NCBI RefSeq assembly: GCF_003664035.1
Contig: NZ_RCCK01000012.1
Location: 434,001-498,000 of the forward strand
DNA: 64,000 nucleotides
Origin: Pedobacter alluvionis
Lineage (GTDB): Bacteria > Bacteroidota > Bacteroidia > Sphingobacteriales > Sphingobacteriaceae
Reading direction: 5' to 3'
The notes beneath the pieces were generated by a model. The model did not search any database and was not told where the DNA came from. It saw only the letters and a program-made list of their open reading frames with translations. Positions 45,680 through 54,393 of the stretch are shown piece by piece (position 1 is the first letter of the stretch; each line of letters opens with the position of its first letter). A program made the position numbers and the translations under genes.

Positions 45680-45693
45680 ATACCAATCGGTAT
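45680..45693 (-). promoter_or_regulatory. Predicted TetR operator upstream of the DltE-like dehydrogenase gene
   Basis: ATACC-AATC-GGTAT, a 14-base dyad identical to 46327-46340. It lies between the tetR stop and the dehydrogenase start, 120 bases before the latter. The box around it on the minus strand (GGTATTTTATTG) is only a weak promoter match. Confidence 0.6.
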
Positions 45694-45711
45694 ATTTTTA
45701 GTTAAAAATTT

Positions 45712-46299
45712 TTATCCGAGGCTTTCAACATATTTTTTTAATGACCCCATGATGAGGTTCCAATATTCCTTTTTTGAGGTCAGCTTAGAAATCATGATGC
45801 CCCCTTCTACCATAGCAATAATGGTTAAAGCGATCTGTTCCGGATGTTGATCTGGGTTGATCTCTTTACTGGCAATACCGGCTTCAACCAGTTTAGCAAT
45901 TTTGTTTTTCCAATCTAAAACAGCTTTTAACACTCTTCCACGTAATTCGGGATGGGTATCATCAGCATCAATTGCAGTATTCAAAACCGGGCAACCTCCT
46001 TCTGATAATGAGCCATCGATAAATTTTTGATAAATATTAATGTATACTAAAAGCTTATCCTTTATGCTGGCTTGTTTGTTAATTTCAGCGTCTATCTTTG
46101 ATGAAACATTTTTCAGGTTATAATCAAAAGCTGCTAAGGCCACTTCATCCTTATTGGCGAAGTTGCCATAAATGCTCCCCTTAGTTAAGCCTGTAGCAGC
46201 AGTGATATCATTTAAAGATGTACCCGCATAACCTTTCATATTAAAAATAGGTGCGGTTTTCTCTACAATAAAATTTCTTGTCTTTTCTGCTTTAGTCAT
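45712..46299 (-). CDS. TetR/AcrR family transcriptional regulator
   Basis: The N-terminal helix-turn-helix is clear: RNFIVEKTAPIFNMKGYAGTSLNDITAATGLTKGSIYGNFANKDEV (residues 8-52). The C-terminal ligand domain includes GGCPVLNTAIDADDTHPELR, as in the group of regulators that control reductase genes. Two identical operator-like dyads flank the gene, one in its promoter and one upstream of the dehydrogenase gene that follows on the same strand. Length 195 is usual. Confidence 0.93.
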   Translation of the reverse strand: MTKAEKTRNFIVEKTAPIFNMKGYAGTSLNDITAATGLTKGSIYGNFANKDEVALAAFDYNLKNVSSKIDAEINKQASIKDKLLVYINIYQKFIDGSLSEGGCPVLNTAIDADDTHPELRGRVLKAVLDWKNKIAKLVEAGIASKEINPDQHPEQIALTIIAMVEGGIMISKLTSKKEYWNLIMGSLKKYVESLG

Positions 46300-46319
46300 G
46301 TTCTTTAAAATTGATAATG

Positions 46320-46352
46320 CAAAGATATACCAATCGGTATATTTAATCCAAA
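46320..46352 (-). promoter_or_regulatory. tetR promoter with embedded operator
   Basis: On the minus strand TTTG (46349-46352), 21 bases, TATCTTTG (46320-46327) fit the Bacteroidota promoter. ATATACC-AATC-GGTATAT (46325-46342), with 7-bp arms, sits between the two boxes and touches the -7 element. This is a textbook layout for autorepression. Confidence 0.7.
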
Positions 46353-46446
46353 TATTTTTATCATTGAAATCTCCTTTTAATTGCAGGTTTAACTTTGGTT
46401 AAATTGCAATAATTTGTTTTACGTTTGAATTTCGTAACTTTGATTT

Positions 46447-47358
46447 ATGAACAAGCCAGAAACCATTGAAGACTTTTACCAGAACAAATTTAGTTTCTTA
46501 CCAGATAATCTGAAGAATGGTGTAGGTCATTTCAACGTTTTCAAGCTGGAAGATTGTTTAAGGGATGATCATAAGCCAATGAGTTATAACCGCAGGGATT
46601 ATTATAAAATCTGCCTTACCCGCGGACATAACGTTTACCATTATGCTGATAGGAGTATTGAGATTGATGGTACGGCTTTAATCTTTTTCAATCCACTTGT
46701 GCCTTACACCTGGGAGCTCGCTACTGGAAATAAAAGCGAAGTAACGGGGTATTTCTGTATTTTCACAGAAGCTTTTTTTACCGAAAAGATCCGCGGAAAC
46801 ATCAGTGATTTGCCCATGTTTACGCCAGGGGGGAAACCTGCATATATTTTAAATGAGCAACAGGATAAACAGATTGAGGAAATCTTCGGTAAAATGTTTG
46901 AAGAAATTAATACCGATTACGTTTACAAATATGATCTGCTTCGCAATTATATTACGGAAATTACGCACTTTGCATTAAAAACTCAGCCATCAGAAAGTTT
47001 ATTCAAACATACTGACGCCAATACGCGGATAACTTCTGTTTTTACCGAGTTACTGGAACGTCAGTTTCCCATCGAAACCACTACACAAAGGTTTACCATG
47101 CGCTCAGCCAAAGATTATGCTTCTCAGCTTTCGGTACACGTAAACCACTTAAACCGTGCAATAAAAGAAACTACAGGCAAAACCACTACACATTATATTA
47201 CTGAACGTTTATTAAGAGAAGCGAAGGCTTTATTGAAGCATACCGACTGGAATATCTCCGAAATAGGTTATTGTCTGGGATTTGAAGAACCGACTCATTT
47301 TAACAACTTTTTCAAAAAACTGACCAACCATACCCCCACTTCTTACCGAATTGTTTGA
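46447..47358 (+). CDS. AraC family transcriptional regulator
   Basis: The N-terminal cupin-like sensor domain (residues 25-150, with YNRRDYYKICLTRGHNVYHYADRSIEIDG and FNPLVPYTWELATG) is followed by the AraC DNA-binding domain at about 205-303: KDYASQLSVHVNHLNRAIKETTGKTTTHYI, WNISEIGYCLGFEEPTHFNNFFKKLTNHTPTSYR. It is divergent from tetR and is followed at 82 bases by two dehydrogenase genes on its strand, which are its probable targets (inference). Confidence 0.93.
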   Translation: MNKPETIEDFYQNKFSFLPDNLKNGVGHFNVFKLEDCLRDDHKPMSYNRRDYYKICLTRGHNVYHYADRSIEIDGTALIFFNPLVPYTWELATGNKSEVTGYFCIFTEAFFTEKIRGNISDLPMFTPGGKPAYILNEQQDKQIEEIFGKMFEEINTDYVYKYDLLRNYITEITHFALKTQPSESLFKHTDANTRITSVFTELLERQFPIETTTQRFTMRSAKDYASQLSVHVNHLNRAIKETTGKTTTHYITERLLREAKALLKHTDWNISEIGYCLGFEEPTHFNNFFKKLTNHTPTSYRIV

Positions 47359-47410
47359 ATTTTGCAATCATCAGTTTGATTAACGTAATAAAGCGAGTTC
47401 ATCTGCACCG

Positions 47411-47418
47411 TAATTTTG
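47411..47418 (+). promoter_or_regulatory. Probable -7 box for the first tandem dehydrogenase gene
   Basis: TAATTTTG matches TAnnTTTG exactly, 30 bases before the start at 47441. The nearest TTTG (47375-47378) is too far for a normal spacer, which suggests an activated promoter. Confidence 0.45.
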
Positions 47419-47440
47419 TCTTAACAAAAAAGAAAAAACT

Positions 47441-48280
47441 ATGGGCAAGAAAAAAGTTTGGTTTATTACCGGAGCTTCAAAAGGCTTAGGACTAAGTTTG
47501 GTTCATCAGTTGCTAAACGTGGGCCAATGTGTTGCGGCCACATCCAGAAATATCGATGAACTGAAGAAAGCAGTAAATAATGACGGTGGGAAATTCCTCC
47601 CCCTGGCGGTTAACCTGGCCGATGAACAAAGTGTAGAGGATGCAATAAAAGCGACCATTGCAAAATTCGAAAGAATTGATGTTGTTATCAATAATGCTGG
47701 TTACGGAATCGGAGGCAGTATTGAAGAGCTTAGTGATGCTGAAACACGCAATAGCTTTGATGTTAACGTTTTCGGAACATTAAATGTCATCAGAAAGGCC
47801 TCACCTTATTTAAGGACACAACGTGCTGGGCATATCATCAACATCGCATCAATTGCGGGTATTGCTGGTGCAACCGGCTGGGCAGTATATGCAGCCGCAA
47901 AATCAGCTGTGATTGCATTATCAGAAGTATCGGCAGAAGACCTAAAAGAATTTGGCATAAAAGTAACTGTGGTGGCGCCTGGTGCTTTCAGAACAAGCTT
48001 TTTAACTGCTGATTCGTTGATTTTGGCTGCCAATCCAATCGCCGAATACGAAGAAGTGCGCGCAATACACAGCAAATACCTAAAAATGGACGGTCAGCAA
48101 ATCGGCGACCCTGAGAAAGCTGCTGCTGCAATGATCTCATTGGCAAGTATGCCTAATCCACCCCTCCATTTGCTTTTGGGGAACGACGCTTTTCAAAGGG
48201 CAAACAACAAGTTAGAATCGCTGCAGAAAGAATTTAGAGACTGGAAAGCCATTAGCATTTCGACAGATCTTGACAATTAA
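47441..48280 (+). CDS. Short-chain dehydrogenase/reductase, tandem copy 1
   Basis: The Rossmann motif is in VWFITGASKGLGLSLV (residues 6-21), then VINNAGYGIGGSIEELSD, and IASIAGIAGATGWAVYAAAKSAV. The catalytic Tyr-x3-Lys appears as YAAAK. Length 279 is slightly above the family core because of a C-terminal helix (NNKLESLQKEFRDW). The next gene is a paralogue with the same arrangement, so the pair arose by duplication. Substrate unknown. Confidence 0.93.
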   Translation: MGKKKVWFITGASKGLGLSLVHQLLNVGQCVAATSRNIDELKKAVNNDGGKFLPLAVNLADEQSVEDAIKATIAKFERIDVVINNAGYGIGGSIEELSDAETRNSFDVNVFGTLNVIRKASPYLRTQRAGHIINIASIAGIAGATGWAVYAAAKSAVIALSEVSAEDLKEFGIKVTVVAPGAFRTSFLTADSLILAANPIAEYEEVRAIHSKYLKMDGQQIGDPEKAAAAMISLASMPNPPLHLLLGNDAFQRANNKLESLQKEFRDWKAISISTDLDN

Positions 48281-48315
48281 CTATGAGCTAACAGGGAATT
48301 AGCAATCAAAAAAAG

Positions 48316-48437
48316 AGGTTGTATCATAAACCTAATTTCACTAGAATTTGTCACGTTGAGCCTGTCGAAACGCCTTAAAAGTGTTATGAATGTCCTTCGA
48401 CAGGCTCAGGATGACAGTGCTATTTATGATACAGCCT
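48316..48437. repeat. Composite inverted-repeat element between the tandem dehydrogenase genes
   Basis: AGGTTGTATCATAAA (48316-48330) and TTTATGATACAGCCT (48423-48437) match as inverted repeats at 14 of 15 positions. Inside lies a second inverted pair, GTTGAGCCTGTCGAA and TTCGACAGGCTCAGGATGAC (48354-48416). No open frame; the frame leading into the following gene merely crosses it. Confidence 0.7.
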
Positions 48438-48469
48438 TATCAATTCATTTCATTCTAAAAAACAATATT

Positions 48470-49306
48470 ATGGAAAATCAAAAAGTTTGGTTTGTAACAG
48501 GTGCATCAAAAGGCCTGGGACTTACGTTAGTAAAAACATTATTAACCAACGGCCTGAACGTTGCCGCAACATCAAGAAACCTAAACGATTTAATCAACGC
48601 AGTTGGTGAACAAGAAAACTTTTTACCATTAGCGGTTAACCTGATCGATGAAAGTAGCGTAGAGGCCGCAGTAAGTCAAACGATCAGCAAATTCGGTCAG
48701 ATAGATGTAGTGGTAAACAATGCAGGTTATGGCATGCTTGGCGCTTTGGAAGAATTGAGCGACAAAGAATCGCGTCAAAATTTTGATGTGAATGTTTTTG
48801 GTTCATTAAACGTCATCAGAAAGGTACTTCCTCAATTGCGGAAACAACAATCGGGTCATATCTTTAATATTTCTTCAATTGGTGGCTTTTCGGGTAATTT
48901 CCCTGGTTTCGGAATTTATTGCGCTACCAAATTTGCGGTTGTTGGTTTTACTGAATCATTGGCTGCCGAAGTAAAATCAATGGGAATCAAAGCAACAGTT
49001 GTAGAACCTGGTTATTTCAGAACAGCATTTCTTACTGAAGGATCATTAGCAGTGCCAGGTTCACCGATTGATGCCTATAAAGAGGTGCGCGACTCGCAAG
49101 CGGCACATCAAAACGACATCAATAACCAACAGCCTGGCGATCCTGCTAAGGCAGTTGAAGTAATTATTGAGGCATCAAAAAGTGAAAATCCACCACTTCA
49201 TTTGTTCTTAGGTCCTGATGCTTATCAGGTAGCTGATGCAAAAATTGCAGATGTACAAAGAGATATGGCCAATTGGAAATATTTAGCAACTGCCACTAAC
49301 TTATGA
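48470..49306 (+). CDS. Short-chain dehydrogenase/reductase, tandem copy 2
   Basis: I start at 48470, where MENQKVWFVTGASKGLGLTL aligns with copy 1; the 38 codons upstream come from the repeat element. It has VVNNAGYGMLGALEELSD, FNISSIGGFSGNFPGFGIYCATKFAVVGF with YCATK as the catalytic pair, and a C-terminal AYQVADAKIADVQRDMANW helix. Length 278. The element at 48316-48437 separates it from copy 1, so it may be transcribed on its own. Confidence 0.93.
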   Translation: MENQKVWFVTGASKGLGLTLVKTLLTNGLNVAATSRNLNDLINAVGEQENFLPLAVNLIDESSVEAAVSQTISKFGQIDVVVNNAGYGMLGALEELSDKESRQNFDVNVFGSLNVIRKVLPQLRKQQSGHIFNISSIGGFSGNFPGFGIYCATKFAVVGFTESLAAEVKSMGIKATVVEPGYFRTAFLTEGSLAVPGSPIDAYKEVRDSQAAHQNDINNQQPGDPAKAVEVIIEASKSENPPLHLFLGPDAYQVADAKIADVQRDMANWKYLATATNL

Positions 49307-49335
49307 CGAGGTTGGCGCGTAATATCTGGATCAAT

Positions 49336-49441
49336 CGCCATTTCGAGCGGAGTGCAGCGAAGCCGAGAACCCGAAGGCTCTGCGAAGCAAAATCTGCCTG
49401 GATAGATCTCTCCATTTCGCTGCGCTTCAGTCGAGATGACG
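49336..49441. repeat. Palindromic intergenic repeat, long form
   Basis: CGCCATTTCGAGCGGAGTGC at the left, TTCAGTCGAGATGACGA at the right, with GAAGGCTCTGCGAAGC in the centre. Nearest in sequence to 27266-27373. The rest of the 49307-49784 gap has a CCACGGAAACAAGGAAGTCACGG fragment of the 13485 repeat (49560 onward) and no gene. Confidence 0.75.
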
Positions 49442-49733
49442 ATTAGATTTTACACTTTAAATATTTCCTCTTAAACCACTGTGCCAGGCTAACCAATGCA
49501 ATCAATGCGGGTGATAGATAATTTAGATATCAAAATTATTTCAAACTAATTACTTTCTGCCACGGAAACAAGGAAGTCACGGAATTGACATTAGGCTTTT
49601 ATAGGTTTGGTGTTTAGCGCAGGACCGATTAATCGATCTGTTAGTTCAGAGTCTTAAGTCGTCAATCTTGAGTGGTTGTAGCCTCCAGGCTATAAACCAT
49701 GAACTATCAAACTATTGACTAATGAAACAAAAA

Positions 49734-49761
49734 AAACGTCGACCAGTAAAGCCGACGGTTT
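49734..49761 (-). terminator. Terminator of the GH92 gene
   Basis: On the minus strand AAAC-C-GTCG and CGAC-GTTT form an 8-bp stem with a bulged C, then a run of eight T. It begins 24 bases after the stop at 49785. Confidence 0.65.
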
Positions 49762-49784
49762 AATTTGTACAGGAATTAGAAAAA

Positions 49785-52070
49785 TTATTTTTTAGGTTTT
49801 GCGCTCATGTAAAAAGTAAGCTTTCCTCCGTTTGTGATATCTGAATGTTTAATTTTATGATCGGTAATTTCTTTGCCGTTTAATAAAACTTTCTCTACAT
49901 AAACATTTTTATCGCTTTGTTTGATGGCTTCAACAGTAAATGTTTTACCGTTCTCTAAGTTAACTACAGCGCTATTAACCAACGGGCTACCTAACGAATA
50001 TACATCTGAGCCTGGTGCTACCGGATAAAAACCTAATGAAGAGAACATGTACCATGCACTCATCTGGCCACAGTCGTCATTTCCACCCAAACCATCAGCA
50101 GTAGGCTTGTACTGCATGTTTAGGATGTGGCGAATCTGCGCCTGTGTTTTCCATGGCTGGTCTGTCCAGTTATAAAGGTAAGCGATATGGTGTGCAGGCT
50201 CATTACCATGCACATATCCGCCAATAATACCTTCGCGGGTAATATCTTCAGTGTGAGCAAAAAACTCATCGGGTAAATGCATCGTAAACAAAGTATCTAA
50301 ACGCATTGCAAATTTCTTTTTACCGCCCATCATTTCAATCAGCGAAGCCGGATCGTGTGGAACAAAGAAACTGTAGTTCCAGCTGTTACCTTCAATAAAA
50401 CCTTGTCCTTCGGTATCTTTTGGATCAAATTGCTTTTTAAAAGAGCCATCTGTCAGTTTCGGGCGCATGAAACCAGAAGCACTGTCGTAGTTGTTTTTCC
50501 AGTTGTTAGCACGTTTGATAAATTCGTCGTAAACATCCATACGGTTTAATTTCTTAGCCAATTGTGCAATCGACCAGTCATCGTAAGAATATTCTAAATT
50601 ATTAGAAACTGAAATTCCCGATTTTTCTGCCGGGATATAACCCTTATCCATGTAATAGCCAATTCCCTCATAATCGCGGTGTTTTGCTGTTGCAATACAG
50701 GCATCCAATGCTTTGTTTGCATCGCCATTATAAGTACCCTTAATAATCGCATCAGAAATTACAGAAACACTGTGGTAACCGCTCATACACCAGTTATCGT
50801 TGGCATAATGCGACCAGATCGGCAACATGTGTAAACTACTCTGATCGTAATGTGCCATCATCGATTTCACCATGTCATTACTTCGGCCTGGCTGCATAAT
50901 ATTAAAGAATGGATGTAGGGCGCGGTAAGTATCCCAAAGTGAGAATGTAGTGTAATTGGTAAAACCCTCAGCTTTATGCACCCCTTGATCTAAACCTTTA
51001 TACTCTCCATTAACATCGGTATACGTTGTTGGATTGATAAAAGCATGATATAAAGCGGTGTAAAAGTTTATTTTATTATCGTTAGAAGTAGTTACCTGTA
51101 TTTTATTCAATTCTTTATTCCAGGTAGCCTGTGCCTGAGTTTTCACTTTTTCGAAATCCCAGCCAGAAATTTCTGCACGCATATTCTGCAAAGCATTTTC
51201 CTGACTAACCGGAGATAAAGCAAATTTAATCTTGATCTTCTCCCCTTCCTGAGTATCAAAATCGAAGTGCATTTTTAACTTTTTGCCAGCAATTTCAGGG
51301 AAGTTCTGTTCCTGGTTAAACTTTCCCCAAAAACCTCTGTAAGCCTGTTTAGCATCATAGCTTTTGCGTCCATAACTTTTGAAAGGTTTAGAAAAACTCA
51401 TTGCAAAATAAACTGTTCTGGTTCTCGCCCACCCATTGGTTTGACGGTAACCGCTAATTAGCGTATCATTCACAACACGAACGTAAGTCCACACGGTTTT
51501 TTCTTCGTAATTATAAATACCTGCCATCAGGTCCAAAATAATATGCGATTGATCCGATTTAGGAAAAGTATATTGGTGCATCCCTACCCTTGTGGTTGAG
51601 GTTAATTCGGCGGTAATGTTATCATCATCTAATTTTACTTTGTAATAACCTGCCTCTGCAACCTCATTGGCGTGAGAAAATGCAGAACGGTAACCACCTT
51701 TTGGATTTGATGCGGTACCAGGATTCAGTTGTAGTTTACCTTGCGTAGGCATAATCAGAAAGTCACCTAAATCTGAGTGACCCGTACCACTAAAATGTGT
51801 ATGACTAAAGCCGGTAATGGTTTTATCCTCATATTTATAACCTGCACAATATTTATATACATCGCCATTGTATTTTCCGTTTACTTCGTAGGATAAAGTA
51901 TCTGTTTCAGGGCTTAGCTGAACCGAGCCAAATGGAACTGTTGCACCAGGATAGGTATGCCCCATTTTAGATGTACCAATAATGGGCTTAACATACTGCA
52001 CCAGGTTCTGCTGTGCCGACGTAATAAGGGCTGATAGCAAAAGACAAGGCAGGATAATTTTTTTAATCAT
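49785..52070 (-). CDS. GH92 family glycoside hydrolase, probable alpha-mannosidase
   Basis: The signal peptide (KKIILPCLLLSALITSAQ) leads to a GH92 N-terminal beta domain (VQYVKPIIGTSKMGHTYPGATVPFGSVQLSPET, GFSHTHFSGTGHSDLGDFLIMP) and the (alpha/alpha)6 catalytic domain with FSLWDTYRALHPFF, WSHYANDNWCMSGYHSV, EGNSWNYSFFVPHD and GLGGNDDCGQMSAWYMFSSLGFYPV. These are calcium-dependent exo-mannosidases acting on alpha-mannosides such as N-glycans. Length 761 is typical. No SusCD pair adjoins it, so it is an isolated enzyme here. Confidence 0.96.
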   Translation of the reverse strand: MIKKIILPCLLLSALITSAQQNLVQYVKPIIGTSKMGHTYPGATVPFGSVQLSPETDTLSYEVNGKYNGDVYKYCAGYKYEDKTITGFSHTHFSGTGHSDLGDFLIMPTQGKLQLNPGTASNPKGGYRSAFSHANEVAEAGYYKVKLDDDNITAELTSTTRVGMHQYTFPKSDQSHIILDLMAGIYNYEEKTVWTYVRVVNDTLISGYRQTNGWARTRTVYFAMSFSKPFKSYGRKSYDAKQAYRGFWGKFNQEQNFPEIAGKKLKMHFDFDTQEGEKIKIKFALSPVSQENALQNMRAEISGWDFEKVKTQAQATWNKELNKIQVTTSNDNKINFYTALYHAFINPTTYTDVNGEYKGLDQGVHKAEGFTNYTTFSLWDTYRALHPFFNIMQPGRSNDMVKSMMAHYDQSSLHMLPIWSHYANDNWCMSGYHSVSVISDAIIKGTYNGDANKALDACIATAKHRDYEGIGYYMDKGYIPAEKSGISVSNNLEYSYDDWSIAQLAKKLNRMDVYDEFIKRANNWKNNYDSASGFMRPKLTDGSFKKQFDPKDTEGQGFIEGNSWNYSFFVPHDPASLIEMMGGKKKFAMRLDTLFTMHLPDEFFAHTEDITREGIIGGYVHGNEPAHHIAYLYNWTDQPWKTQAQIRHILNMQYKPTADGLGGNDDCGQMSAWYMFSSLGFYPVAPGSDVYSLGSPLVNSAVVNLENGKTFTVEAIKQSDKNVYVEKVLLNGKEITDHKIKHSDITNGGKLTFYMSAKPKK

Positions 52071-52213
52071 ATCTGTTTTAAAATTTAGCTTGTTTTGTTG
52101 AAAATTCTAAGGTATTAATTTATCTTCAAATATGCATAAAACATAAAACTAAAACGTTTAAGTAAAATAAAAAATACATTTAATAGGCTTGAAGGTACAA
52201 CTTATTGTAATTC

Positions 52214-52246
52214 AAACCTCGCAGGTTTTTAAAACCTGCGAGGTTT
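52214..52246. repeat. 33-nt perfect palindrome, copy 2
   Basis: Identical to 17680-17712. Here it lies 145 bases upstream of the GH92 start and well away from any gene end, so a terminator role does not fit this copy. Confidence 0.85.
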
Positions 52247-52342
52247 ATGCGAGTTCTTTTTCATTGTCAAAGAAGTCAAGTTTATTGCACCGTGTTATTT
52301 TAAACTTGACTTCTTTTAATTTATAGGTACAGACGTTGTTGA

Positions 52343-52410
52343 ATAAACCTGATAGAACGGAAAGCCTGGAGCGAAGCATGAGCGAGGACTTGAAGGGAGC
52401 AGGACTAACA
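52343..52410. repeat. Diverged dispersed-repeat fragment
   Basis: AATAAACCTGATAGAACGGA and AGGGAGCAGGACTAAC resemble the TAAACCTGATCGGAACGAAC element at 13715, 13945 and 14814, with a different centre (GAGCGAAGCATGAGCGAGG). The rest of 52071-52581 shows no gene. Confidence 0.5.
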
Positions 52411-52556
52411 TTCCTATTAACACCGTACCACTCGTTTTCAAAAAAAATTGACCACTTAAGCCATCTCAGGACATCTAAGTGATAAGCTTAAGCAATTTGG
52501 GAACCGCTTTTTACAAGTAACTGACTTGCTTTAAATAATTTCAGCTAAATAAACCT

Positions 52557-52564
52557 TATTTTTG
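52557..52564 (+). promoter_or_regulatory. Probable -7 box for mnmA
   Basis: TATTTTTG matches TAnnTTTG, 17 bases before the start codon. No clear TTTG lies at the expected distance. Confidence 0.45.
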
Positions 52565-52581
52565 CGTCCAATATTTTTAAG

Positions 52582-53673
52582 ATGAGTAAACACGGTAGAA
52601 TTCTGGTTGCCATGAGTGGCGGGGTTGATAGTTCGGTTGCGGCTGTAATGTTGCATGAGCAGGGTTATGAGGTTATTGGCTTAACTATGAAGACCTGGGA
52701 TTATGCTACTTCTGGTGGTAGCAGTAAGGAAACTGGATGTTGCTCATTAGATAGTATTAATGATGCCCGTACACTTGCGGTAAACTATGGTTTTCCGCAT
52801 TATATCCTCGATATCAGAGACGAATTCGGCGATTATGTAATCGATAATTTTGTTGATGAATACCTTGCCGGAAGAACGCCAAACCCATGTGTATTATGCA
52901 ATACACACATTAAATGGGAAGCGCTTTTAAAACGTGCCAATAAACTGGATTGCGAATTTATTGCAACCGGGCATTATGCTAACATCCGTCAGCAAGACAG
53001 CGGCCGTTATGTAATTTCGAAAGGAAAAGACGAAAATAAGGATCAATCTTATGTACTTTGGGGCGTTTCGCAAGAAAACCTTTCGCGAACTAAATTCCCG
53101 TTGGGCAGTTTCGCGAAATCTGACATCAGACAGATGGCTTTAGATATGGGGCAAGAGGAACTGGCTAAAAAATCGGAGAGTTACGAAATCTGTTTCGTAC
53201 CTGATAACGATTACAGAGCTTTTTTAAAACATAAAGTTGAGGATTTAGAAGACAGAGTAGCTGGCGGAAATTTCATTTTAAGTAATGGAATGGTTGTTGG
53301 ACAACACAAAGGTTATCCTTTCTATACCATCGGGCAACGTAAAGGTTTAGGTGTTGCATTTGGTGAGCCCATGTTTGTGACGCAAATTCTGCCTGAGAGC
53401 AATACCGTAGTTTTAGGTAAAGCTGAGGAGCTTGAACGCCGCGAAGCTATGGTACGCAACATTAACCTGATAAAATATGCGAGCATTGAAGAGCCGATGA
53501 ATGATGTGATTACCAAAATCCGTTATAAAGATGCGGGTATGTTAAGTACAATTGTTCAGGAAAAAGATAAAATGCGTGTGGTTTTCGATCATAATGTTTC
53601 AGCAATAGCACCAGGTCAATCGGCGGTATTTTACGAAGGAAATGATTTATTGGGTGGTGGGTTTTTGGTTTAA
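52582..53673 (+). CDS. mnmA: tRNA-specific 2-thiouridylase
   Basis: MnmA adds sulfur to U34 of tRNA-Lys, -Glu and -Gln. The ATP pyrophosphatase loop is AMSGGVDSSVAA at residues 9-20. The catalytic cysteines are in NPCVLCNTHIKW and SESYEICFVPDND. GHYANI and YTIGQRKGLGVAFGEP also match the family. Length 363 is normal. It is a single gene closed by a strong terminator. Confidence 0.97.
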   Translation: MSKHGRILVAMSGGVDSSVAAVMLHEQGYEVIGLTMKTWDYATSGGSSKETGCCSLDSINDARTLAVNYGFPHYILDIRDEFGDYVIDNFVDEYLAGRTPNPCVLCNTHIKWEALLKRANKLDCEFIATGHYANIRQQDSGRYVISKGKDENKDQSYVLWGVSQENLSRTKFPLGSFAKSDIRQMALDMGQEELAKKSESYEICFVPDNDYRAFLKHKVEDLEDRVAGGNFILSNGMVVGQHKGYPFYTIGQRKGLGVAFGEPMFVTQILPESNTVVLGKAEELERREAMVRNINLIKYASIEEPMNDVITKIRYKDAGMLSTIVQEKDKMRVVFDHNVSAIAPGQSAVFYEGNDLLGGGFLV

Positions 53674-53694
53674 TACTTCCCCTACTGTAATAAG

Positions 53695-53729
53695 AAAACG
53701 AGTTGCTAATGGTAACTCGTTTTTTTTTG
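53695..53729 (+). terminator. Rho-independent terminator of mnmA
   Basis: ACGAGTT (53698-53704) and AACTCGT (53714-53720) form the stem, extended by AAA/TTT, followed by nine T in all. It lies 25 bases after the stop. Confidence 0.85.
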
Positions 53730-53756
53730 CGCTCTTGTTACGCATATCGAGGGGAT

Positions 53757-53897
53757 TGTCACGCTAAATTTATTTCAGCATCTTTCATGCTATTTATTTT
53801 TAACTTCCGCGAACCATCCATCCAAATATTCAGGCCTATAGTTGATTATAAGTGCAATTTTTTTCGCTTTAAGATTCCCGCATACGCGAGAATGACG
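53757..53897. repeat. Decayed palindromic intergenic repeat
   Basis: TGTCACGCTAAATTTATTTC at the left resembles 12391-12452, and GCGAGAATGACGATCG at the right is the usual closing end. The middle is unrelated. Confidence 0.45.
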
Positions 53898-53935
53898 ATC
53901 GCTAAAAAAAATATTATTTAAAACGCATTTCTTTA

Positions 53936-54250
53936 TTATTCACTTCCCTTAAAAACATTAACAGAAGCTGTTTTCCAATGGATGTAGCCTAAATTACCGC
54001 AGGTTTGTGCTACAAAGTTTTCTACATCCTCCGGCACATCGTTAACAACGCGCCATCTAATCTTATATTTTGGGTTGTAACTGATATACACCACCAGATC
54101 GTCACTACGTTGCCCGATGGCTTGTAAATGTTGCAAATGGATATCCTGTAAATCTGCGGCAGCAACTCTCAATCTTTCATTCATGATTTTACCTAATGAA
54201 AGATCTGGTCTAAAATCTGTTTCGAATATGGCTAAAACGGTAACGGTCAT
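53936..54250 (-). CDS. Hypothetical protein of about 104 residues
   Basis: Family not recognised. From the ATG at 54250 the protein reads MTVTVLAIFETDFRPDLSLG, a helical LRVAAADLQDIHLQHLQAIG, a beta-rich DLVVYISYNPKYKIRWRVVN, and a C-terminal CGNLGYIHWKTASVNVF. The frame is open to a GTG at 54355, but the added 35 residues are poorly protein-like and the promoter (54364-54393) would then leave no leader, so the ATG with a leader of about 105 bases is preferred. The start is the weak point. Confidence 0.55.
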   Translation of the reverse strand: MTVTVLAIFETDFRPDLSLGKIMNERLRVAAADLQDIHLQHLQAIGQRSDDLVVYISYNPKYKIRWRVVNDVPEDVENFVAQTCGNLGYIHWKTASVNVFKGSE

Positions 54251-54363
54251 ATAAAAAATAAATATATCAGCAAACAAAACCAAGTTAGAAGCTTTTTGTT
54301 TAAAATCATCTTTTAAATACAAAGAGTTATCTTGAAATTCTTTGTATTCTGTCACTTCAAAAG

Positions 54364-54393
54364 CAAATCTATACTAAAAAAATTAGTATCAAA
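54364..54393 (-). promoter_or_regulatory. Promoter with a dyad in its spacer, for the gene ending at 53936
   Basis: On the minus strand TTTG (54390-54393), 18 bases, TAGATTTG (54364-54371). The spacer is almost wholly ATACTAA-AAAAA-TTAGTAT (54371-54389), a perfect 7-bp dyad that would fit a repressor dimer. Confidence 0.6.

Noticed and set aside
48356..48469. N-terminal extension of 38 codons on the second tandem dehydrogenase
   Set aside because: Encoded by the inverted-repeat element; the paralogue begins at the equivalent of 48470.
52214..52246. Terminator for a gene upstream of mnmA
   Set aside because: No gene ends nearby on either strand; the same palindrome at 17680 shows it is a repeat.
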